A stretch of 64,000 nt of DNA, taken from the NCBI RefSeq assembly GCF_037975245.1, contig NC_092576.1, positions 31,164,611 through 31,228,610 on the forward strand. The letters are read 5' to 3'. A program made the translations under genes and the position numbers. This DNA is from Apostichopus japonicus. Its lineage: Eukaryota; Echinodermata; Holothuroidea; Aspidochirotida; Stichopodidae. Positions 33,375 to 46,694 of this stretch are shown here, one piece after another. Each line of letters opens with the position of its first letter. Within the stretch, counting starts at the first letter, position 1. The notes beneath the pieces are model-generated. The model was not told the origin of the DNA, did not search any database, and worked only from the letters and a program-made list of their open reading frames with translations.

Positions 33375-34009
33375 TCTGTTAGTACTCCCGATTGTCAAAG
33401 TGGGCTTACTTGAACTGGGCTTACTGGGTGTCATCTGTTACAGGATTTGACCCCCTCTGAATGGCTTAATATATTTACATATATTGCCTCTATGCACGCT
33501 TGGCTTACGGAAGATGGGACCACACATGTTAGGAACCCTTTATTCTATAATGCGCGGAAACTGATATTTATTGAAATATGTTTACATGCCAGGAGAGCCT
33601 ACAGTAAAGCACTAGGCTAGGCCTACGCTAAATACAATAAAGGTTAGCATATGGTACCTCACCGCATTACTTCTTACCATATGCGTCGGTATCGATTCCA
33701 GGAGGCCCATGTTGAAATTGTAGGAAGTGTTGATTGATCAACAAATCTAGAATATCAGGAAATGCAGCTTGACTTTACGTTGTACGACGCAGTGACTGCT
33801 ACTTCAAACTGTGCTTGAGTATGCCTGTCTCAAAGAACAAACGAGGGCCTGTCTTTGTGCTAGTATTTATACACGTACTCTTAAAGCAGCAAAAAGCAGT
33901 TCCGCGATAATCTTGGCTACGTGCCACAGGAATGTATTAATATCTCTGCTACACGTACAGTACGTACAGCAAAATTAAGTCGAAGGTGGCATACTCCTAT
34001 TAGAGTCTA
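33375..34009. other. No gene seen
   Basis: Unique sequence. No exon or RNA recognised. Confidence 0.5.
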
Positions 34010-34720
34010 CATCAATCCGCTCGATTGTTCTCCTATCTCAGGAAAAGTGCCAAAAAGCAGCAGGAGAACATCTTTTGTGACCTGTTATCAATCATAATAT
34101 ATTTTTTTGTGGCTTGCATGTTAAAGAGCATGAATGGAAGTACATGTGGTGAGAAAATTGGGTCAATTGAGGCAATTTTAGACCCCTTTAGGCTTCCCAG
34201 GAGCAGAGCAGGAAATTTGTTTACCACTGAGTGAAGAGGTTTGTTTACAAGTGACGAAAACTTCCGGCTCGGATAGCAAAAAAATTTCACTGTCATGGTA
34301 CGGAAAATCGATGGTGCCATGAAAGGCCAACTTGTCAGCTATCCGGTGATGGGTAGCGTTAAGCTAGTGAAAACTTCTATCTAGACTTAGAGACCACATT
34401 ACTTTTGTGATTTAGTGTGTAAGTCAATGGGGCTTTTAATGGGCGTATGCTACCCGAAGTTAGCAAACTGTGATTGGGTTGTCAGTTAGTATCGATCTCA
34501 TTGAGGTGGCATACTCAAGTTAGAATCGATATCAATCTACCAGGAAAAGTGCCGAAAAGCAACACGGGGAAATTATTTCAGAATCAGATATGCTTTCAAA
34601 GACCTTGTATATTGTGGGATGCATGTTTAAGAGCATTGATAATATTATTTGTCATTTGGATAGCGAGTCAATTAAGACTTTTCTATAATGTTTCAGGACT
34701 GCACAGAACAGTGTGAGGAA
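34010..34720 (-). repeat. Dispersed repeat, inverted relative to 6235-6800, with a partial second copy
   Basis: 34010-34450 is the reverse-complement counterpart of 6300-6790. 34500-34720 is a second, shorter copy in direct orientation to the first (GGAAAAGTGCC, AAAGCA, GGATGCATGTT). No ORF survives. Confidence 0.7.
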
Positions 34721-36684
34721 CTAAACATCGACACTTTGAAGACTCGCCCCAAACCGCGTACGGCCATCTGAAAAAGTTAACCTTCTGTTGCGTGCAAGTG
34801 ACGTTTTGTTCGTGTCGCTACAAAATGCAAACAGTAATGAAACGTGATACCTTGTTATATTTAGCTGGACCTAAGATGTCCATCGCTGTATTGTCTGTAC
34901 ACCGTGCTGTGGGTATTGACCGCGGCTGTATGTACTGATTGTACACTAGTGTCTAATTACCTACGGTAGCAAGCTGTGTGGGTAATTTCTGGGATCGATG
35001 GTGGTGTCTAACACTTGTGTTACACCTCATTCAAAACTAGGTCAGATTACCGGCATTAGACGTTTCTTTTTGCGCGAGTCTTTACACCCTTTAAACACGG
35101 ACTAACCTAACCACCAATGCACAAACGTTTTGGGGTATTATTAGTTAGTAAATAATCATACAATCATGACGATATACTTTTCCGCAACATTATAGCAAAA
35201 CATCAGTAGAAAACACGCGCGGGCCGAGCTGTATTTATCCTTTCCGTTCATAAGAGTATACTATAAGTTTACAAGCTATATCCTCGGCTGCATATTTTAC
35301 GCATACACCGCACCTAACACCATTATGCCTACATAAGGTCTTTATCCTTTCTCTCTATCCCAACGTCACCGCAGCAGACGGAATAATTAGAAGGACATAC
35401 TTGAACCATAGAAGCAACGCTGCTAAAGAAATTCTTTTGATTGGCAATATTTCGAAGAAGTTTAGTCATTTGTTTGTGCGAAAAATATAATATACACGTG
35501 GGATACTGGTGTCATTTCCTTTCCTCCCATCTCCCTCTCTCCTTGTTTTATACTCCTTCTTAGCAGACATGGTTTGCTACAATGTTAGAAAGTTGTAGAC
35601 ATTTGTTTAAGGAAAAGGCATACAGATTGTTTTTATATCTTTTATTGATATGAACAATGATCAAAAGGCTGTAAATACCGTTATAAGTTGTGTTCTTGAA
35701 TACTTGAAATGCAGAGCTGCTTTGGAATGTTTTTAAAACATGATACAACTGAACTGTATTGAGGTTTGACGGATGACGTAACCGTATGATTGAGCAATGT
35801 TATCATTGTAAGATATCATGAAAAAGTTTTGTTTATATGAGTTCTGCAGATACTGTTCACCCTTTGATGAACTACGACCTTCACAGAAATCAATACATTT
35901 ATTATCAAAATGGTATCTTCTCATGGAAGGAGACTTGTTAATGTTACATTTCCTCAGCTATGGTGCTATGGTGGTCACAACGTTTGCGCACTTAAGCTAG
36001 TTGACGTCAAATGACTTTGGCCTAAACTAATATCAATGGGTAAATTTCTTCTACTCAGAATGGGTAACCTACATGTTTCCGTCTTGAGATAAGGTAGGTA
36101 CAAGGATTTCACTTTTTTTATCCCATTGACTTCAGATTACTCGTGACCTCCAATAATATCAATAAAGTCCTAATCTCATATGTGCAACCCACAAACCAAC
36201 TTACAAGTATAAAGATTGTCAATCGGATACACGCACAGAGGTATGGGTGTAACAAGAAAGCAGTGCACACACATATAGCATAACATATGCACAGAGCCGC
36301 ATATATACGGCCTTGCATACACCATGGAGCTATAAACAGACCATGCATAAACATACCAACGCTATCACGAGTCCAAGGTTTGAATTGTCATTGAAGCTGC
36401 AGCTTCATGTACTGTCACGAATTTATTTTATGCAATAGATCGTTGTCCTTATAACTAGGGATAAGCTACTCCCCATTTCAAAGTCAAGAACCACCAGTGT
36501 ATGAACTTCGTAGTCTTCATTCTTGCGGAACGGAAACGTAAAAAAAATATTGCTCGTCTATATCTGCTAAAAATGTTGTGGATATCATGTTTGATGCATC
36601 TCATCAAAACGTCAATTTACATGTCCTTTCTACGCTTCCATACAAGCCTGTTCTTTCATTACAGTCTAGCTCTCCAGTGGGCTA
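34721..36684. other. No gene; repeat fragment at 34985-35110
   Basis: Unique AT-rich sequence apart from 34985-35110, the inverted partner of 7262-7395. No exon was recognised. Confidence 0.5.
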
Positions 36685-37060
36685 TTTATAGATTAGTTGG
36701 AAAGTCTGTAGAAACTATATCATTCAACCTTTATTGCTAAATGGTGATGCTCGAAGTGTAATTATGGACCAATTACACCATTCTTGATACTTTCAAGGAT
36801 GGAAAAGTTCTGTTCAACTATTGTGGGAGCGTTACACTTCATTTGACACGGGAATGGAGAAAGTTCGTAGAAACTAGATCAATCAACCCTTACTTGTTTG
36901 ATTGAGATGGCCGCAGTGTAATCATGGAACAATGACAATATGCATGATACTCTCAAGTACAGAGAACTTCAATTCAACTTTTGTGGGACCGTTCCATTAA
37001 ATTTCACACTATATTGGGGAAGTCCGTAGAAACTATATTAATCAACCCTCTTCAACATAT
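36685..37060. repeat. 159-bp tandem repeat, about 2.3 copies
   Basis: GTAGAAACTA recurs at 36708, 36867 and 37026, exactly 159 bp apart, with surrounding similarity (ATCAACC, ATCATGGA/ATTATGGA, TTGTGGGA). Confidence 0.8.
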
Positions 37061-37240
37061 GCCGGCATCCATTCATCTGTAAACCGCGAACGGACCGCTA
37101 ATTACACGCCGACTGGATGACAAATCGTCGAACCACCAGCGGTTCAGAAATGAATGCTAGTGACCACCAAGAAGTTGCTGACGAAACAACGTACGTTTCA
37201 TCGGTGACCCACAGTCTGTTGACACCGGAGGGTCGACGAT

Positions 37241-37456
37241 GTGTCCTCAGAAGGGACGCCATCTACAATTTTTAGTAAAATACCTTTAAGAAGAATTATA
37301 CACAGTACTTGGCAGCCCACATTGTTTCATTATTGTAACTTGATATGGTTATCATGCTCTCAAGAAACCAAAATTGAAAACTTTCGAAGGAATGCTGCTA
37401 GGATTATTGCGTACATGCACCATATGATGAAAACGCTGCTGAGAAATTTGACATAA
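37241..37456 (+). pseudogene. LINE reverse-transcriptase C-terminal fragment
   Basis: The frame reads QPTLFHYCNLIWLSC then KIENFRRNAARIIA. This matches the pattern seen just after the polymerase core in LINE ORF2 proteins (P-x-x-x-YC-x-x-x-W ... LQ-x-x-NRAARII). It is short, diverged and followed by stops. No other part of an element is seen nearby. Confidence 0.5.
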
Positions 37457-39302
37457 CATGAAAAGCTCCAACAACCGTTGCAATGAAAAATGGTGTTTGA
37501 GGATAACAAATCCCTTACGCAAGAGTACATTCCTTTGTAACTGAAAGACATTCCTATTAACGAGTTGTCTTCACAATCCTGTTAAAAGGTATGTCTCAAC
37601 GTTAGCTTTACATGACTAGAGAGGAAAAACGGGAGAATACGCGGAAGAAAGGATTTTATTACACAGCGTTTACGCAATGTACTAACTTACCTCTATATCT
37701 CTTCAAACTATCCTATAAGGACTTTCTGAAGAAAACGACAGTTTTAAACTTTTCTTCAGAAGAAGAAAAACAAGGTCTGGAAGAATGAAACTGCACGAAG
37801 GGAAAGAAAATATCTTTCGAAAACGAAATAGAAAATGTTTCCTTTTGCCGCCATGAGCTTCCCTCTTATATTCGACAAGATAAGAAAAGTCCGTTAACAA
37901 CCACGGACTTGACTAGAAAATTTAAACAGCTTAGGCGTTTACTTTATGATTTGGTCGGTTATGTGACATTCAATCGCATCCCAGAAGTAAAATGGTATTA
38001 TTTTAACTTCATTTAAAACGAATAAGCAAAAAAAAGTTGGGCGTATGTTGGCTGTTGTGTTGGCTTGGGTAGCCTAGGTATACATTTGTTTACAGTAGAT
38101 ATACACAGTTCACATGCAGTAGACCTGGAGTAGACCTAGACCAATAAAACGTGTTTAGGGCTATTGGGTTTACAACATCTTCATAAAATATCCTTTAGTA
38201 ACATCTAAAAGACAATGCTAAATGTAAAATATTATTTAAATTGACTTGTTAAATACGAATAAAAAACCTCAATGCCGAATGATAGAATTGTCTTGAGCAA
38301 AAAGAAAGTGCCGATGTACTAATATTGAAACAAACTTCGAAATACCTACTAATGACCAAGATAAGCACACGTCAGCAAATTTCACTTTTACTTCCTATTA
38401 TCGTTACTTGAGCTTATGTTATTTCAACATGCTTCATGCAAGTAAACACTTAACAAACCATGTCGTTAAAGTTTTAATTACAAATTTCTTTGTAACATCA
38501 GCCTAACGATGCATTATACGTATTTCCGAGGAGCTTTCACTTTTCAGATATATTATGTCATAAAACACCGCATTACTTCAATATTTACTGAAACTAAAGT
38601 AAAGGGAAACAGAAAGCAAAGCCACGCAGGCAATAGTGTTTATCATTTAATTCCAAATCAGAGAATCGAATAAAAGATCTGTCACGAACATTTTAGTGTA
38701 CTAAAACAGTTATAAGGCATCTAATATAGTAGTATTTATCGTGAAAGTTAATATGAAATGTTGTAGCCAAGCCTTGTTAAATGCAGGCAAGTTATGAAAT
38801 TACTACAATGAGTAACATCTTCGCACCACCAGAAAATAAGACTTACCTAATACAATAAAAACTATTGTTAATATATAGAAGTAATGTTCTACATGGTTTC
38901 GTTATTAAGTAACAAAATACGCAAGGAAAGATGTAACTTGATCCAATTTTTCCAATTAGAAAAAATTCACTCAAATTAAAATTCGATGCTTTCTGTGTTA
39001 AATGTTGAAGACTAGTCATATTTAAAACAGACAGCTCAATCCTTTTGGAAGACCTGTAAGGGAAAACTATATTACTTGAATGAATCATTGTTCTTCTAAT
39101 TATCGCAAATGCTTGTACTTGTACCGGAACGTCTATTAGCTTGGTTTATTCATTTTAGGTGAATGTCGATGCTCTAGAGAGAGAAATTTCCCTATGTGAA
39201 GAAATTACAGTGAAGTATTGTTTAACAAATGTCCGAACTCCATAATATTGAAAATACAAGCATATGTGACATTTGTGCAGAATAACCAACTTAGTTAAAT
39301 CT
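37457..39302. other. No gene seen
   Basis: AT-rich, no convincing exon, RNA or repeat. Confidence 0.5.
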
Positions 39303-40814
39303 TTTGGATGTCATTATAATTTAGCACGTATGGTCTACTAATGCAGGAGGCGTGCCCATCTCATCCGTGCAGAAAGTGTTCGGTACTAATTCGTTCCCGC
39401 GGTTCGTACAACCACGAGTTGGGGGTTTCCAGCGTCTAACAATCTCTCTTTAGGACGTCGCCTAGTGCAGACATTGACCAGTCCCTCAGTAAGATGTCGA
39501 CTACAACAACAAAACCTAAGTGCTGTGTGGGAATTTATACAATTACTTTTCAATAATTTTCTACAGCTCGTCACTACTGCAGATGTATGGCTGTTCGGAA
39601 TGTCTTGGTGATAGTGGAGTTGCTTGTAAACAGATGCATCCCCATTCTGAGACGTACTCATGGGCTGAGGGACCGTTCTGCACGGATGAGATGTTCACGC
39701 ATCCTGAAATAGTATACCATATGTGCTAACTTATAATGACTTCCATTAATTAATCTTGTTGTATCTATTCATAATGGTCTTGGGTTGGTCTGCTTCTTCT
39801 GTCTCTATCTGGTAGCAATCATACTTCAGATCTAGTCAAGAAAACCAGGCTGCCATGCTCAGAGGGTGGAAGGTATCCTCAATATTCGGTATGTTGTACT
39901 GGTCACGTACTGTACAAAAATTAAGAAGACGATAATCAACAGTGAGTCTTATATCATTGTTCTTTTTCCTCATCAAGACAATAGGTGAAGAATAGGGACT
40001 TCATGACTCACGAATGATACCCTTAGCCAGCAGGTCCTGTATGTGTCTACGTGAACCTCAAAATTGGCTGGCGGAATCTTTCGGCTCTTCTGTCGGAAAG
40101 GGGCGTCATCTGTTAATCAAATCTGATGCTTAACAGCCGAGGTACACCTAATGTCGAGGTCATCGCTGGAGAAGTTATTCTCATGTCTCCTCATAACGTC
40201 AGTTACCCTCTCTTTTTACTCTGTCGTGATCGGTGAATCCTTCAGATGGAAGGGCAATTGTGTCGGTGTGCTGACCTGGTGGCTTGAAGTAAAAACATTA
40301 AATTGAACGTGAGATGTCAATGGCTTAACACAACTTGGTAAAGGAACTTTCTAATGAGGTGACTATCCTTAAGTTTCACTTCTCTACCTTCATGATTCTG
40401 GACGGTCACTTTCATTGGGCGAAAGCCACCTTTCGCCAGTTTCTTTAAGCAAGGGGGTACATGATGGCCCCTAGATAGGCGGAAATTACATTCTACCAGG
40501 ACATCGACCTCTATAACCAAGAGATTTCTTATCCCAAAATTACGTCAATAGTGCCTTTCGCTGACACAGCTGTATCTCCTTGCACCTTTACTGATGTCAT
40601 ATAACCATCTTTACCACACTCGTTTAGTGTGGCTGGAAGTTTGTTTGCTGCAGCCCATTCGGTGCTCACCTGTATCTTACGGATGAAGCTACGTCCATCC
40701 TTACGGCGAAAGTCCTTCTGTAAGGTCAGCAACAATAAAGTGCTTGTTCCAATTAGTACTGGCATATTGGTTTTAGATGCGCCATCACACAGGATGAGAA
40801 CAAGGGTTCATACC

Positions 40815-41114
40815 TTACGCCCGTCCCGTTCCCTCATCACCACCGGAAGAGGTAATGTTATCCTCTTCACACTCCAGGTAAGGGACCACATACCCTGCTG
40901 CACCAGTGATTCCTAAGTCACTTAGGGGGTGGAGTTTTCTGTCACGTAGTCTTGTCTCGAAGGACTTCGCAACACACGTTACCTGCGAACCTGTATCCAG
41001 TAACGTCTCACGCTCCTGCCCATCCACATAACATTGTGGTGGGAGCACCTCCACCAACCATGTTGGGATGCCACTGCTACTACCACTCACGGAACCACTA
41101 TGACTGTGGGACAA
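40815..41114 (-). pseudogene. Gypsy copy A protease remnant
   Basis: Contains LLDTGSQVTCV, the aspartic protease active-site motif (D-T/S-G). Flanking frames at 41120-41383 and 40317-40765 continue the polyprotein (for example VTVQNHEGREVKLKDSHL, also seen in copy B at 45166-45348). Interrupted by stops and frame changes. Confidence 0.75.
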
Positions 41115-41503
41115 TATCTCTACTGGCGACTTTCACCTGCAACAGTGTGCGGGAGATACCTCCTTACCTCATCTGGCACCAAAACGGGGCCCATTGCAAC
41201 TGCTTCGGATAGCTCCTCTTTCAACTCCCCCAGGGAATTGTTGTAGCGTGACAGCAGATCCCGGATTTCCGTACTGAAGGCACCATTCTCTACATTGCGT
41301 CTCCCGGGACCGACAAATCTATGCTTAAGGGTAATAAAACAGAGAACGTAAGGAAGTAGGGGCTTGGCATCATATATACACATGCATTAAACATTATGAT
41401 ACATTTATATAACATCAAACAGTTTCGATTCAATATACTTGTTGTATCTTCAAATTGGTACGACTTGTTAAGTCGTTAATTTCACAATTAACTAATCACA
41501 GGT

Positions 41504-41521
41504 TTCAATACTCGGGCGCCA
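41504..41521 (-). other. Gypsy copy A primer-binding site
   Basis: TGGCGCCCGAGTATTGAA on the minus strand, next to the inner LTR edge. The first ten bases match the tRNA-Lys type of primer site. Confidence 0.6.
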
Positions 41522-42258
41522 GTTTGTTTTATTGCACATAGTTTAAAAACAGGGCTTTGCTGGTATCGCAACCACGAGATACAGTAGATCAAGGGAAGCG
41601 GGGTTCAACTTCTTCAACAAGTTGCCTACCTTTAAGAGTATATAACACACAAGTACAAACACACAATATTCTCCTATAATCCTTAGGATAAATACTATTT
41701 ATTCACCATAAAGTGAAGATGGATGAAATTATGAATAGATACAACAAGATTAATTAATGGAAGTCATTATAAGTTAGCACATATGGTATACTATTTCAGG
41801 ATGCGTGAACATCTCATCCGTGCATAACGGTCCCTCAGCCCATGAGTACGTCTCAGAGTGGGGATGCATCTGATTCGTTCCCGCGGTTCGTACAACCACG
41901 AGTTGGGGGTTTCCAGCGTCTAACAATCTCTCTTTAGGACGTCGCCTAGTGCAGACATTGACCAGTCCCTCAGTAAGATGTCGACTACAACAACAAAACC
42001 TAAGTGCTGTGTGGGAATTTATGCATATACTTTCCAATAATTTTCTACAGCTCGTCTCTACTGCCGATGTATGGCAGCTCGGAATGTCTTGGTGATAGTG
42101 GAGTTGCTTGTAAACTTAGATGATTTAAGCAATTTTGGAACAAAGAGAAACTGTGACAGAATTGTGTTATCCCACCCTACCAGACAAGATTTATTTTAGA
42201 CCTGGCCATACATCCTCCAGGATGTAGAGAAACTGTCCTCTTACAACTTTAACTTATT
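41522..42258 (-). repeat. Gypsy copy A LTR-like block
   Basis: Ends match 45855-46108 (GCACATAGTTTA, GCAACCACGAGATACA, GAAACTGTGACAGAAT, GTAGAGAAACTGTC). The middle 41600-42055 is extra relative to copy B, so either an insertion here or a deletion there. Confidence 0.65.
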
Positions 42259-42622
42259 ACTCTTGGCCATCCCATTCAACTATAATTGCTTGCTACTCAC
42301 CTGCGATGTCATGGTCGTCTACGGTCTCAGTCTGCGCGCATCCTTGCTCGTCTGGTGAGCTCTCTGAAGCCTCTTCTTCAGTTTTTCCGTATAACGCTGA
42401 TGCGACAAAGGTCCTTCTCGGAATGGAGCAATCCCAAGTCGAAAATCAATCGGCAAACTACATTCCCGTCTACACGTAAGAGAGTATTAGGACATAACTG
42501 TAGCTTCTTTGCTTCTTTCCTGGTACAATTATTAGCGTGGACAAGGAGTGGGGGGGGGGGGAGCGGGTGGCAACATGCAATCGCCAATTTTCCTCATTGA
42601 GGAGGGTCTGTCTTCCTTATTC

Positions 42623-42853
42623 TCATCCTCGAGGGTCCCAAGTTACGTTGAGGAGGATCTGGTTAAATCTCTCGCTCTGTCCGTTACCTTGGGTATGGTA
42701 CGCCGTGGTTCGGGACTTCCTGATATCCAGGAGTTTGCACAACTCTTTGATTACCCGTGACTCGAGTTCACGATCCCGGTTTGAATGTAGGTGTTCATGG
42801 AACCCGTAGTGTACAAATTCGTCCCCCTTTCTCGTCACTTGTGGGGATCGCAA
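42623..42853 (-). pseudogene. Gypsy copy B integrase remnant
   Basis: Reads LHSNRDRELESRVIKELCK, then TTAYHTQGNGQSERFNQ. This is the second half of the integrase core, including the HSD-type and catalytic Glu-bearing motifs with changes. Frame broken on both sides. Confidence 0.78.
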
Positions 42854-43684
42854 TGGAATACCTGGTAAAGAGATTTGTAAGGACCATCACATTCCTGGTA
42901 TCCCTTGAATCAGGTCGAACTTCAGGAAATCCAAAACAAAGCAGCTCAAATATTCTAGTCGTCTTCACCGAAGTCAAGGGTGCTAGGCGGTGGGATGCGT
43001 TGTATGCTTTTGCCTTCCTTCGGACACCGCTTCATACATTGCTGGCACTTACCTATGACCTCACCATCTGTCTCGGGGCAGAAAAAAACTTCACCTCTGG
43101 TCTAAGGTCCGGTCTGCACTAGGGTGACCAACATCATCGTGTAGGCTCTGCATGGCCTACCTGTGAAGGAGAACGAGCTGGTATCAAGGAGTTATTATCA
43201 GAGTCAAACACCTTTAGATACAGGGTGGTCCCTAACTACCGACTTACCCTAAGCGCAGACGTATCTAAGTCTCCAGAGACAAATCAGCAAACTCCTTTAT
43301 GTCTGTCTTAGTACCCCTAGCCAGAAAGGCTTTCACCACCCTAATGGGGTCATCGACGTCTTGATGCTGGGCCCAATCAGTTGGCTCGATGCCTCACGGA
43401 TGAGTCATTGACCTAGGACTAACGTTTCGGCAAACTGGTTTGGAACCACCTCCGGAGAGAATCACACACTGATTCTATCAGGGCCATATGTGGGTCACAA
43501 GGTCTTGCATCTGAAGGTCCTGTTACCTCTGCAAGCTGAAGTCCTAAACATACTGCGTCTAATACCTCATGGTGGGCCTTTCACATCATCAGGACTGCAA
43601 TGGAACAAGTTAACGTTTGCTGCGGTGTATGTCTCCATTGGCTGTTTGAGGAACTCCCGCATTCTGTTCGCCTGTCGTTGAAAC

Positions 43685-43891
43685 TCAACGCACACATCGT
43701 CGTGTATGGGGCTCCTGTGCCGTTATAGACATCAGCAACTTGGTTTGCTTTCCTGGCTTGTACCTGATGTCGAAGTCAAAAGTGGTCAAGGTAGCCAGAC
43801 AAAGGTGAACCTCAGCGTCAAGCTTAGCTCTGGTCAAGACAGAGGTCAACGGGTTATTATCAGTGAGGACAATGAAGTGGCCACCGAACAA
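43685..43891 (-). pseudogene. Gypsy copy B RNase H remnant
   Basis: Shows LTDNNPLTSVLTRAKLDA and FDIRYKPGKQ, the typical RNase H/tether segment following reverse transcriptase in Ty3/Gypsy elements. Frameshifted. Confidence 0.75.
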
Positions 43892-44305
43892 TAGTCTGCG
43901 ACCTTGTCAATGTGACTTCTCATTTCAGAGCAAAGAACTCTAACTTGTGGGCTGGAATGTTCACTTTTCGAGGGCCCACGGCTACCATACGCCACTGGTT
44001 GCAGACCACCGTTTTTCTGCTGGTATAAGGCCGCTCCGAGTCCAATGGTACTTGTATCAGTCTGGAGTGAAAATGGGGCACTATAGTAAGCGAACAGCAG
44101 TGTGGGCCGTAGTTAATTTTTCAATTAACATATTGAATGCCTCCTGACACTGTTGATCCCACTTGTCACCAAATGGGTTATCCGTACTAGGGCGTGGTCT
44201 GGTTTGACCTCGGGGACTCTTGGACCTACCTCTACGGCCGTTCCTCACTGGCTCGTATAGGAGATAATATCCTACAAAACTTAAGAAGAACTTCTGGGGT
44301 CTCGG

Positions 44306-44680
44306 TCAGGGAGTAACTGCGGAGATCGTGTTAGGATCTGCTTGCAGACTACCGGCGGAGATAACGTGACCGAGGCACTTCACAAATGGTTGGACGAACT
44401 GACACTTGTCTGGGTTAATTCTCAACCCAAACTCCTTTAACTGCGTTGAAACCTTGTCTAACTTCTGAAAGTGTACCACGGTCGTCCATGTAAACCGACA
44501 CATCTGTGAACGCCATATCACCAATTCTACATCAGCCATTTGAAAGTGGCACGGGCATAGCAAATACCCTGTGGCATACGGTTGAGTTTGTAGAGCCCCA
44601 TGGGACACCACAACGCGGTCTTGGGTTGGTCTGCTTCTTCTGTCTCTATCTGGTAGTACCCATACTTCAGATTTAGACAA
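44306..44680 (-). pseudogene. Gypsy copy B reverse-transcriptase remnant
   Basis: The end of the frame reads LKEFGLRINPDKCQF then CLGHVISAGSL, the conserved thumb-side part of Ty3/Gypsy reverse transcriptase. The YVDD box region upstream is disrupted. A preceding block at 44868-45215 encodes the pre-RT segment. Confidence 0.78.
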
Positions 44681-45836
44681 GAAAACCAGGCGGCCCCGTT
44701 CAGAGAGTGGAAGGTATCCTAAGTATTCGGTGTGTAGTACTTGTCACGTACTGTACGAGAATTAAGAAGACGATAATCAACAGTGAGTCTTATATCATTG
44801 TTCTATTTCCTCATCAAGATGATGGGTAAAGTATAAGGACTTAATGGCTCACGGATGATACCCTCAGTCAGCAGGTCCTGTATGTGTCTACGTGAACGTC
44901 AAAATCGGTTGGCAGAATCCTTCGGCTCTTCTGTCGGAAAGGGGCGTCATCTGTTAACCGAATCTGATGCTTAACAGCCGAGGTACACCTAATGTCGAGG
45001 TCATCGCTGGAGAAAGCATTCTTATGTCTCGTCAAGACGTCAGTGAACCTCTGTTTCCACTCTGTCGTGGTCGGTGAATCCTTCAGATCGAAGGGCAATT
45101 GTGTCGGTGTGCAGACCTGGTGACTTGAAGTGAAAACATTACATTGATTGTTAGGTATCATTGGCTTAACACAACTTGGTAAACGAAACTTTACCAATAA
45201 GGTGACCATCCTCAAGTTTTACTTCTCTACCGGAGTGATTCTGTACCGTCAACTTGATTGGGCAAGAGCCACCTTTGGTAATTTTGTTTAAGCAAGGGAG
45301 TACACGGAGGTCTGTAAAGAGGCATGGTTCACTTTCTACCTGATACAAATTATGAACAACACTTGCTTCCTCCTACCTTACTCTTGGCAGTCTGCAATTA
45401 TACCGATTACCAGAACCCCAATGTCATATGTCACGGCTATCTGCAGGGACTTGGGGGTTCAGAGATTTCCTTACAAATACTGGGGTGTTTACAATACCAC
45501 AATCAACAAATGACAGTAACACGCTCTTAAAGTTAATGAACAATTATTGGACGTCTTATTGTACTAATTTTATTATCGAAATACTTAACAACAAAATTAA
45601 TTAATTAACTTATATTAAATATTATTTTGCACGTTACCTTATATTACATCCTCTTTTATATTGCCCCTTTTGTTTCGGTTTACTATCCCCTGCAACGTTA
45701 AACCAGAACGTTCATACTAATTGTAGGAATATATATCATAACGTTCTATTTAAGTTCGAAAACTCAAAGTATGTAAATACGTCGCATATGGTAACTCCAG
45801 GGTCCACCAGTTACATGCTGGTAACTGGTCACATGT

Positions 45837-45854
45837 CTCAATATTCGGGCGCCA
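45837..45854 (-). other. Gypsy copy B primer-binding site
   Basis: TGGCGCCCGAATATTGAG on the minus strand. The first eleven bases match the complement of the tRNA-Lys 3' end (TGGCGCCCGAA); the rest diverges. Confidence 0.6.
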
Positions 45855-46108
45855 ATTGTGTAGCACATAGTTTATGATATTGTCTGTGATGGTAACGCAA
45901 CCACGAGATACATTAGAGTGTGTCGGAGCTTGGAATGTGTCGGTGAATGGTGGAGTGGCTTTCAAACTTAGATGTTTAAAGTATGTTTTAGAACAAAGTG
46001 AAACTGTGACAGAATTTTTTTATCCCCCATTACTCTGGGCCATTGTCACACATCGTCCGGGAAGTAGAGAAACTGTCTTCCCACACCTTTAACTTATTCC
46101 ACCTGAGC
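45855..46108 (-). repeat. Gypsy copy B 5' LTR
   Basis: About 254 bp directly outside the primer site, homologous to the two ends of the copy A LTR block. Promoter elements were not resolved. Confidence 0.65.
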
Positions 46109-46598
46109 TGACAGAGGGCAGGACTTTACACTTAAAGGAGAAGTAAACAAATATTGGCCTATAAGTACTGGATTCCAAGCGAAAAACAGAGTATATTATG
46201 ACTTATCACACACACAAGATTTAATGAGGTTTTTGGTAGCCTACCAAAATAAAAAGTGGAAAGACGTGCTCCTCTTAGCAGGAATTAGCCAAGCAAAAAC
46301 TGGGGGCAATGCACACAGGGTCACGGACTCTGTGAGCGTTACTAAGAAGCGAACAACAAAGAAATGAGAAGACATTAAAAAAAAGTGAAGGGAAAGGTAA
46401 ACTATACAGATGGAAACAACTATAGACCCTACTGTTGGGAAATAATAATAAGGTATCGACCAATGAATCGTATATCACTTTTAAATCATTAAAAAAGATT
46501 CAGATCGTTATTAATGGAACATTACTCCGGTAGTGATTTACGTCGGATTGCTTTTAGATGTTGTTGTTATAACAAATTGGCCTTTTTTTTGTTCTCAT
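46109..46598. other. No gene seen
   Basis: AT-rich unique sequence. Confidence 0.5.
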
Positions 46599-46694
46599 GA
46601 TGCATTTACCAACATCTCCATATCGTAAAATTTTAGCAGAACCATGTATGGTTCCGCAATAATGTTTCAATATGGAGATGTTGGTAAATGCATC
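46599..46694. repeat. 25-bp perfect inverted repeat with inner hairpin
   Basis: Arms at 46599-46623 and 46670-46694 are exact complements (GATGCATTTACCAACATCTC and five more bases). The 46-bp spacer contains a second hairpin, AGAACCAT-GTAT-GGTTC. Could be a tiny MITE or a hairpin RNA source. Flanks show no clear target duplication. Confidence 0.85.

Larger units (their letters stand above)
39303..46108 (-). mobile_element. Two decayed, rearranged Ty3/Gypsy copies
   Basis: Copy A (about 39775-42258) reads leftwards: LTR-like block, primer site, protease, start of the reverse-transcriptase region. It then breaks at about 39775. Copy B (about 42259-46108) has LTR, primer site, reverse transcriptase, RNase H and integrase remnants but lacks the protease. 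Overlapping parts match (39780-40320 with 44620-45215; 41522-42258 with 45855-46108). At 39303-39775 a segment of the copy A LTR is repeated directly (39398-39612 with 41873-42112) and another inverted (39631-39775 with 41870-41730). Many frameshifts and stops: dead copies. Confidence 0.82.
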
